Assembly: GCA_958417755.1 (NCBI GenBank)
Contig: CATZDY010000088.1
Location: 1-10,816 of the forward strand
Length of the DNA: 10,816 nt
Source of the DNA: an uncultured Peptococcaceae bacterium
GTDB lineage: Bacteria > Bacillota > Desulfotomaculia > Desulfotomaculales > Desulfocucumaceae
Direction of reading: 5' to 3'
A program made the position numbers and the translations under genes. Positions 6,510-10,816 of this stretch are shown here, piece after piece. Numbering within the stretch: position 1 is the stretch's first letter; each line of letters starts with the position of its first letter. The notes beneath the pieces are model-generated. The model searched no databases. It worked only from the letters and a program-made list of their open reading frames with translations, and was not told the DNA's origin.

Positions 6510-7058
6510 TTACGATACTCCTCTCACTTTACACCGGGCTTCTTTGATTCCAGCCAATTCCTTTTGATAAGCTAGTCCAATTTGCTCCCCAAAGGCATAA
6601 AAATCTTTAACCCCCAATTCCTGCAAGCCAATGGTTTCAACCGGGGTTCCTTTGGAAACAATATTCAATGCTGTATGCATCATGGCGGATACTGGTGATA
6701 AAGTAGCAATGGAAATGGATAGTTTTTTTTCTCCCCAAAACAAGTCATCACCTTTTCGTACAAGCTCTGGAATGCCTAACTCCCCTTGAATCAAGGCTAT
6801 GAAAAGACGTTGTCTTAAAATCATTTTTTCCAAGTCCATATCAAAATGTTCCACAATGAAGTGAAGCATATCAGATCCGTAAATAGGGGATGAAGCCAAT
6901 ACATCCTCCAAATCAACCATTTCCTTGAAATCAATATGGCAAGGGCCCCGAAAAACCACCATACTATCCCCTTGGATATGAAAATTTTTATAAGCCCATA
7001 GAGAGGAAAGCTGTTCTCCTGTATATGTTAATGTCTTCCGGCTGATATGTAATAACAT
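6510..7058 (-). CDS. DUF366-like protein of unknown function inside the preQ0 operon
   Basis: This is a 182-residue soluble protein. I recognise the pattern of the DUF366/COG2029 family, known mainly from archaea and some Clostridia; no function is established to my knowledge. Segments that look conserved are IQGDSMVVFRGPC (28-40), MVDLEDVL (47-54), MLHFIVEHFD (64-73), GDDL (103-106) and KKLSISIATLSPVSA (111-125). The 'DDL...KKLS.SIA...ALNI' run loosely recalls the catalytic-lysine region of biotin/lipoate ligases (NDI...KK(I/L)xG...INV); this is only an impression. Its start overlaps the queC stop (TAATG) and its stop is one base from the queE start, so it is made together with QueC and QueE. 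That placement argues for a role in 7-deazaguanine synthesis or use. Confidence 0.78.
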   Translation of the reverse strand: MLLHISRKTLTYTGEQLSSLWAYKNFHIQGDSMVVFRGPCHIDFKEMVDLEDVLASSPIYGSDMLHFIVEHFDMDLEKMILRQRLFIALIQGELGIPELVRKGDDLFWGEKKLSISIATLSPVSAMMHTALNIVSKGTPVETIGLQELGVKDFYAFGEQIGLAYQKELAGIKEARCKVRGVS

Positions 7059-7738
7059 TAAAAACCATCATTCCTTTTTTCTTGATTTGCTTTTTTCAGA
7101 GCTCTGAAAAAACGTTGACAGCTTTCACAGACCCCGCAAAGGGAGTCGCCTGATTGATAACAGCTCCAAAGCAAAGCAAAAGGTATCCCCAGCAAATTGC
7201 CCAAGGATACAATTTCTTCTTTATCTAGATTCTGTGTGTAACTGACCACCCGTACGCCATTGGCTGTGGAATAGGATAAAGCTTTGTTTGCACAAGCCAC
7301 AAATGATTGGGAATTATCCGGAAAAGTAAGGGCTTCTTCCCGATTGAATCCTGTTACCACTTGATCACAGCCCAATGCCTCGGCAAAAGACGCAGCAATG
7401 TTAAGAAACACACCATTGCGGTTGGGAACCCAAACAGCAGCAGCGGTTTGGGTGGAAACCTCCAGAATATCCAGCTCTTGATCTGTTAAAGTTGGTAGGA
7501 TAGCTTCTTTGTCTATTAAGGCGGTTTGTGTAATATCCGCAAAAAAATCAAGAGAAATAACCCGGTGGGCCAAACCATAATGCTTGGCAATTTGGGAAGA
7601 AGCTTTGATTTCATTTGTCGCAGCCCGTTGTCCGTAAGCAAAGGTAAGGCAAAGCTGTACCTTTCCTTCTCGCAAAGCTTGGGCCAATGAAACCGTGGAA
7701 TCCAATCCCCCAGAAAGTAATACCACACTGTTCATCAT
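7058..7738 (-). CDS. queC: 7-cyano-7-deazaguanine (preQ0) synthase QueC
   Basis: This 226-residue PP-loop ATPase converts 7-carboxy-7-deazaguanine to preQ0 with ATP and ammonia. The ATP-binding SGGLDS is at 9-14 and VPNRNGVFLNIA at 104-115. The C-terminal zinc site has C193, C201, C204 and C207 in CYQSGDSLCGVCESC. ATG 7738 is chosen because AAGGAG lies 6 bases upstream; a second ATG follows at once (7735). An in-frame TTG at 7756 would add six residues and start before the ribosome site, so it is rejected. The stop overlaps the next gene's start by one base. Confidence 0.96.
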   Translation of the reverse strand: MMNSVVLLSGGLDSTVSLAQALREGKVQLCLTFAYGQRAATNEIKASSQIAKHYGLAHRVISLDFFADITQTALIDKEAILPTLTDQELDILEVSTQTAAAVWVPNRNGVFLNIAASFAEALGCDQVVTGFNREEALTFPDNSQSFVACANKALSYSTANGVRVVSYTQNLDKEEIVSLGNLLGIPFALLWSCYQSGDSLCGVCESCQRFFRALKKANQEKRNDGF

Positions 7739-7787
7739 AATCCTCTCCTTGTACAATACAAATTCATTGAAGCAATATGTTTAGAAT

Positions 7788-8171
7788 TCATTCAGCAATA
7801 TAAGAGGCCGATGCATCAGGGGATTCCCATACAGTTATCTTTTGTAAAAGAATGTTTTCTGCTTTTTCTGCCAATTGTTCCTTCATTTGCTGATAAATAA
7901 ATCGGGCGATATTTTCAGCTGTGGGATTATTCCTGGTTCCTTGAAAATTTGTTAATTCATTTAAATAGCAATGATCCAATTTTTGTACAATGGATTCCAA
8001 TATTTTTTTGAGGATTTTAAAATCCACCAACATGCCATTTTCATCTAAATTTGCTCCGCATACCAGTGCTTCTACTTCCCAAGTGTGTCCGTGTAAACGG
8101 CAACAGTCCCCAGGATATGATTCTAATCTATGGGCTGCGGCAAAGCGTTTCCGAATGGTTAATTCATACAT
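7788..8171 (-). CDS. queD: 6-carboxy-5,6,7,8-tetrahydropterin synthase QueD
   Basis: This 127-residue T-fold enzyme converts dihydroneopterin triphosphate (the FolE product) to 6-carboxytetrahydropterin. Zinc ligands are H14 (AAHRL), H27 and H29 (HGHTW); the catalytic cysteine is C23 in CCRLHGH. D67-H68 (LDHCYLN), the PTAENIA motif at 83-89 and E116 in the C-terminal VWES complete the family pattern. ATG 8171 gives MYELTIRKRFAAAH, the normal N-terminus, with AAGGAG about 12 bases upstream. An in-frame ATG at 8201 has no ribosome site and adds ten residues unlike the family. It is the first gene of the cluster, 49 bases before queC. Confidence 0.95.
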   Translation of the reverse strand: MYELTIRKRFAAAHRLESYPGDCCRLHGHTWEVEALVCGANLDENGMLVDFKILKKILESIVQKLDHCYLNELTNFQGTRNNPTAENIARFIYQQMKEQLAEKAENILLQKITVWESPDASASYIAE

Positions 8172-8249
8172 TTCCGTCCCTATCTCCTTGTCTCCAGCCA
8201 TACTGTTTTGGTTTAAAACAAGATCTACAAATATCTCGATTCCTGTTCT

Positions 8250-8278
8250 ATTTTACATCTTCTAAGATAATTTGCAAA
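8250..8278 (-). promoter_or_regulatory. Candidate sigma-A promoter of the queD-queC-DUF366-queE-folE operon
   Basis: On the minus strand TTTGCA (8278-8273), a 17-base spacer and TAAAAT (8255-8250) match the consensus at 4/6 and 5/6 positions. The start would be near 8243, giving a leader of about 70 bases. That leader contains a small TGTTTT/AAAACA hairpin (8204-8220), but nothing resembling the preQ1 aptamers. Confidence 0.4.
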
Positions 8279-8290
8279 TCAAATTCCTTA
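8263..8290. repeat. AT-rich inverted repeat overlapping the que promoter
   Basis: AATTTG (8269-8274) and CAAATT (8280-8285) flank a 5-base loop, extended by TAAG (8263-8266) and CTTA (8287-8290) after a small internal bulge. It covers the -35 of the proposed que promoter and could be an operator. It could also be chance in AT-rich DNA. Confidence 0.3.
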
Positions 8291-8343
8291 TGAGCAAAGA
8301 TGCAGGATATTGCTGTATTTTCATTGTTTTGTTAAAAAGTAAC

Positions 8344-8374
8344 ATCATAGATGGGGGACATTGTAACATACTAC
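8344..8374 (+). promoter_or_regulatory. Candidate sigma-G-type (forespore) promoter of the 64-residue gene
   Basis: CATACTA at 8367-8373 equals the sigma-G -10 consensus (CATnnTA). A TCATA -35 (8345-8349) lies 17 bases upstream and fits four of five positions of the GYATR-type -35. A sigma-E reading (CATAC with TCATA) is also possible. No good sigma-A site lies between it and the gene. Confidence 0.5.
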
Positions 8375-8379
8375 AATGT
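8358..8379. promoter_or_regulatory. 8-6-8 palindrome covering the -10, candidate operator
   Basis: ACATTGTA (8358-8365) and TACAATGT (8372-8379) are perfect reverse complements around ACATAC. The -10 element lies inside the palindrome, so a bound repressor would block the promoter. No known operator class was matched with confidence. Confidence 0.45.
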
Positions 8380-8408
8380 AATGCTACTAGTGAAAGGAGA
8401 GTCTATAG

Positions 8409-8603
8409 ATGCAGGAAAACTATGGTAAAGTAAGAGGCCAAGCTTTTGTCAATGAAGCCACTGGTTCTGCTAGAATGATTCATTTAGATGGCATGCAAGA
8501 AAGCTCTTTGACCAGTCACCAGAGTGAAAGTGAAATTCAAAAATCCAATTTATTAGCGCATCATCAAGGAATTCCCAATGATACCAATTCAAAACCTTAT
8601 TAA
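8409..8603 (+). CDS. Small hydrophilic protein, unrecognised; possibly forespore-expressed
   Basis: This 64-residue protein has no membrane segment, cysteine or tryptophan, and is rich in Ser, Gln, Asn and His, with a likely disordered C-terminal half. I do not recognise the family. AAAGGAG lies about 9 bases before ATG 8409, a sigma-G-like promoter precedes it and a strong terminator follows, so it is a complete single-gene unit. Size, composition and promoter suggest a small spore protein (SASP-like in character), but no SASP signature was seen. A coat-associated or regulatory role is equally open. Confidence 0.65.
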   Translation: MQENYGKVRGQAFVNEATGSARMIHLDGMQESSLTSHQSESEIQKSNLLAHHQGIPNDTNSKPY

Positions 8604-8646
8604 GGGTCTAAAACATTGATTCCTACAGGCAAGTAATCTAAAGGTA

Positions 8647-8685
8647 AAAAACAACACGCTTGGTGCGCCAAAGCGTGTTGTTTTT
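8647..8685. terminator. Strong bidirectional terminator between the small gene and mscL
   Basis: AAAAACAACACGCTT (8647-8661) pairs perfectly with AAGCGTGTTGTTTTT (8671-8685). The 9-base loop can add two GG/CC pairs with a bulged A. A- and T-runs at the arm ends make it work for both converging genes. Confidence 0.93.
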
Positions 8686-8720
8686 CATAGCTACCTGACT
8701 TTTCTTCATTTATTTTTTAA

Positions 8721-9134
8721 CTATTTTTTCAACAAATCTCTGATTTCTGTCAGTAATTCCTCGGTTGTAGGTCCTTTGGGTTGTTCTTCGGCAGTTTCTT
8801 CTTTTTTGCGTTCTCTCATCATATTAATTAATTTTACGAATATAAAAATGCATATGGCTACAATCAGAAAGTCTACTATATTTTGAATAAAACTTCCGTA
8901 TAAAATAGCAGATTCCTCTTGCACAACGCTGCCCCCCGGACCCGTGATGGCAGGGCTAAGAACCAGTTTTAAGGCTTTAAAATCCATACCAGCAGTGAGG
9001 TAACCGAAAATAGGCATGATGACATCATTCACTAAAGAAGTAATGATTTTACCAAAAGCGCCTCCAATTAAGACACCAATGGCCAAATCAAGGACATTTC
9101 CCTTAAAAGCAAATTTCTTGAATTCTTCCCACAT
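8721..9134 (-). CDS. mscL: Large-conductance mechanosensitive channel MscL
   Basis: This 137-residue protein has the complete MscL layout: an N-terminal amphipathic helix (MWEEFKKFAFKGN), TM1 at about 15-43 (LDLAIGVLIGGAFGKI...), a periplasmic-side loop at about 47-76, TM2 at about 77-104, and a charged C-terminal helix (EELLTEIRDLLKK). It forms a homopentameric membrane pore that opens under tension to release solutes during hypo-osmotic shock. ATG 9134 is preceded by AAGGTGAT at suitable spacing. It lies 73 bases after the nucleoside kinase gene; a weak TTGGTG-16-TAATAA promoter (9197-9170) may give independent expression. Transcription ends at the strong hairpin at 8647-8685. Confidence 0.97.
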   Translation of the reverse strand: MWEEFKKFAFKGNVLDLAIGVLIGGAFGKIITSLVNDVIMPIFGYLTAGMDFKALKLVLSPAITGPGGSVVQEESAILYGSFIQNIVDFLIVAICIFIFVKLINMMRERKKEETAEEQPKGPTTEELLTEIRDLLKK

Positions 9135-9207
9135 CTAAATCATCACCTTTTCATCATATATTTCAAATTTTATTATTAATCATAGAAAATGCACCAATTA
9201 TTTTATC

Positions 9208-10816
9208 CTATTGTTTTTTTCGAGAACCATTGGAACCGATAAATTCTCGGATAATTGAATTAGAATCCACAAATGTATCTTCCAAGGGGAGAAAGAATCC
9301 CAAAAGATAGAGCAATCTACGGGCTTCCGCATATTCGCGATGATAGGGAGAGACCCGTTCCAATAAAGGTTCAGCATATTTCTTTAATACTGCCAATTCG
9401 TACACCAAGGCAGAGTTGAACATCACATCTGCATTGTCTTGAAAAGGAAAAATATTTCTTTCTTCCCCCCGTCGAACCGAAGCCCATTGTCTCAAGGATT
9501 CATAAGGACTTCTGCCCCGAAACTGGTAATCCCGTACCATTCTTCGCAACAATCGTAAATCCGTGGTATGAATGCGGTGAAGATTATCCAGGTTCAAATG
9601 GGTAAGGGCACTGATATAAATCTTAAACTTTCTGCTTTTAGGAATAGAAGGGGTTAATTCATCATTCAAGCCATGAATACCTTCCATAATGACCAAATCC
9701 TGCGGCGCCAAGGTAAGCTTTTTCCCGCTTAGACTTCTTTCCCCATTGGTGAAATTGTATTCTGGAAGCTCGATCTCTTCTCCTTGGATGATTTTCATCA
9801 AATGTTCATTAAATAATGTTCGGTCAATGGCGTCTAAATTTTCAAAATCATATTCTCCATTTTCATCCTTTGGGGTCATAGAACGAGGCAGAAAATAGTC
9901 ATCCAAGGAAATGGAAACAGGGTTTAGACCATTGATTCGTAATTGTGTAGCTAAACGTTGAATAAAGGTGGTTTTCCCTGAGGCTGAAGGGCCGGCAATC
10001 AATACAATACGGATTCTATCGATATTTTCAGCAATGGTGTCTGCTATTTTGATGATTTCTTTTTCTTGATGTCCTTCAGCCATGCGAATCAAACGTAGCA
10101 CATCTTCCTGGTCTTTGGAAGAAATTACTTGATTCAAAGAAACCACATCATGTATTTTCAGGATATCCGCCCAATGATCCGTTTTCTGCATAACATTGGC
10201 TAATTTATAGGGCTCCACATATTCTGGTAATTCAGCTGGATTTTCTCTGCGGGGCATGATCAAAAGAAAGCCTGGCAAGTAATATTTCAACCGAAAGACT
10301 TTTAGATATCCTGTATGTGGCACCATGGTATCCAAGCAAAAATCAGTGTAAGTACCACAGGTTACCACCTGGAGCATATCGCTTTCCATGTAATTGAGCA
10401 ACCCCCTGCGATTTCCATAGGGATAGTCAGAAAACAAATTCATGGCCACAGCTTTTGGCAGCTTGGAACGTTGAAAAGGCTCCTTTGAATCAATAATTTC
10501 TTTCATTTTTTCCTCAATGAGTGTAATATCATCATTTCTAAGCTGGCGATCCATTTTAATTTCTCCATAAATGGCATTGCCCAAAGAATATTTAATGACC
10601 ACTGTAGCATGGTCAAATAAATCAGCCACAGCCCTGGCCAAAACAAAAATAAGACCAAAACTATACACTTGCATGCCAATCTCTGTGCTCATATCAATAA
10701 ATTCCACCTGGCAGTTCCGATACAATTCTGTATCCAATCCTTTGGTTCTGTTATCTATCAAAGCAGCCATTATGGGAGCTTTAGGAATATCAACTTCTTT
10801 TACCAAAGGAATCAAA
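9208..10816 (-). CDS. Uridine kinase-like nucleoside kinase with N-terminal ThrRS-like region, 5' end outside window
   Basis: There are 535 residues in frame to the right edge; the true N-terminus lies beyond it, since family members are about 550 residues and begin with a TGS-like domain. The first codon inside the window is a TTG that is most likely an internal leucine. Residues 1-200 resemble the second N-terminal domain of threonyl-tRNA synthetase, but without its zinc histidines. From about 265 follows a phosphoribulokinase/uridine-kinase domain with P-loop GPSASGKTT at 275-283 and ISLDDYF near 305-311, where the acidic residues probably bind Mg and nucleoside. The second half carries EGIHGLN and the RDYQFRGRSP lid-like segment. 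It probably phosphorylates a nucleoside, but substrate specificity is not proven; the gene is often labelled 'nucleoside kinase' or 'uridine kinase'. It is followed by mscL in the same orientation. Confidence 0.87.
   Translation of the reverse strand, partial: LIPLVKEVDIPKAPIMAALIDNRTKGLDTELYRNCQVEFIDMSTEIGMQVYSFGLIFVLARAVADLFDHATVVIKYSLGNAIYGEIKMDRQLRNDDITLIEEKMKEIIDSKEPFQRSKLPKAVAMNLFSDYPYGNRRGLLNYMESDMLQVVTCGTYTDFCLDTMVPHTGYLKVFRLKYYLPGFLLIMPRRENPAELPEYVEPYKLANVMQKTDHWADILKIHDVVSLNQVISSKDQEDVLRLIRMAEGHQEKEIIKIADTIAENIDRIRIVLIAGPSASGKTTFIQRLATQLRINGLNPVSISLDDYFLPRSMTPKDENGEYDFENLDAIDRTLFNEHLMKIIQGEEIELPEYNFTNGERSLSGKKLTLAPQDLVIMEGIHGLNDELTPSIPKSRKFKIYISALTHLNLDNLHRIHTTDLRLLRRMVRDYQFRGRSPYESLRQWASVRRGEERNIFPFQDNADVMFNSALVYELAVLKKYAEPLLERVSPYHREYAEARRLLYLLGFFLPLEDTFVDSNSIIREFIGSNGSRKKQ

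Noticed and set aside
7739..7756. TTG start for QueC at 7756
   Set aside because: It lies before the ribosome site, and the family begins next to the PP-loop as with ATG 7738.
8172..8408. A preQ1 riboswitch upstream of queD
   Set aside because: No aptamer-like sequence (such as the class I C-rich loop and A-rich tail) was found on the minus strand; only simple AT-rich hairpins are present.
1..10816. CRISPR arrays, tRNA or rRNA genes, insertion sequences, phage genes
   Set aside because: No regularly spaced repeats, cloverleaf sequences, transposase frames or terminal repeats were seen on either strand.

Overview
The window looks like core chromosome of a low-to-mid GC, spore-forming Firmicute of the class Clostridia. 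The evidence is a SpoVB-type flippase, strong AGGAGG-type ribosome binding sites, a small protein behind a forespore-type (sigma-G-like) promoter, and FolE and SpoVB sequences close to those of Bacillus. The family cannot be fixed from this sequence alone. There is no sign of phage, transposon, CRISPR array or recent transfer.

Layout. Positions 1-2023 (minus) hold nearly all of an EF-G paralogue of the 'EF-G-like/EF-G-2' type; its last few codons lie outside the window. A 410-base divergent intergenic region follows, with a sigma-A-like promoter reading left, several short hairpins, and a sigma-E-like promoter reading right into spoVB (2434-3987, plus). spoVB and surE (3995-4759, minus) converge on one compact hairpin that contains both stop codons.

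From 8171 down to about 4914 runs a minus-strand cluster: queD, queC, a DUF366-like gene, queE, folE and a small DUF4264/YpmA-like gene. queC/DUF366/queE are joined by stop-start overlap or a 1-base gap, and folE and the small gene are also tightly coupled. surE lies further downstream behind a 154-base gap. FolE, QueD, QueE and QueC together are exactly the set that converts GTP to the 7-deazaguanine base preQ0, so folE here probably feeds queuosine-type tRNA modification as well as, or instead of, folate. The DUF366-like gene in the middle has no established function and is the most interesting gene of the window. No preQ0-to-preQ1 reductase (QueF) and no recognisable preQ1 riboswitch are present.

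At 8409-8603 (plus) is a 64-residue hydrophilic protein that I do not recognise. Its promoter has a sigma-G-like -10 sitting inside a perfect 8-6-8 palindrome. It shares a very strong bidirectional terminator with mscL (8721-9134, minus), the large-conductance mechanosensitive channel. Upstream of mscL, and running off the right edge, is a uridine-kinase-like nucleoside kinase with an N-terminal threonyl-tRNA-synthetase-like region (9208-10816, minus, partial).
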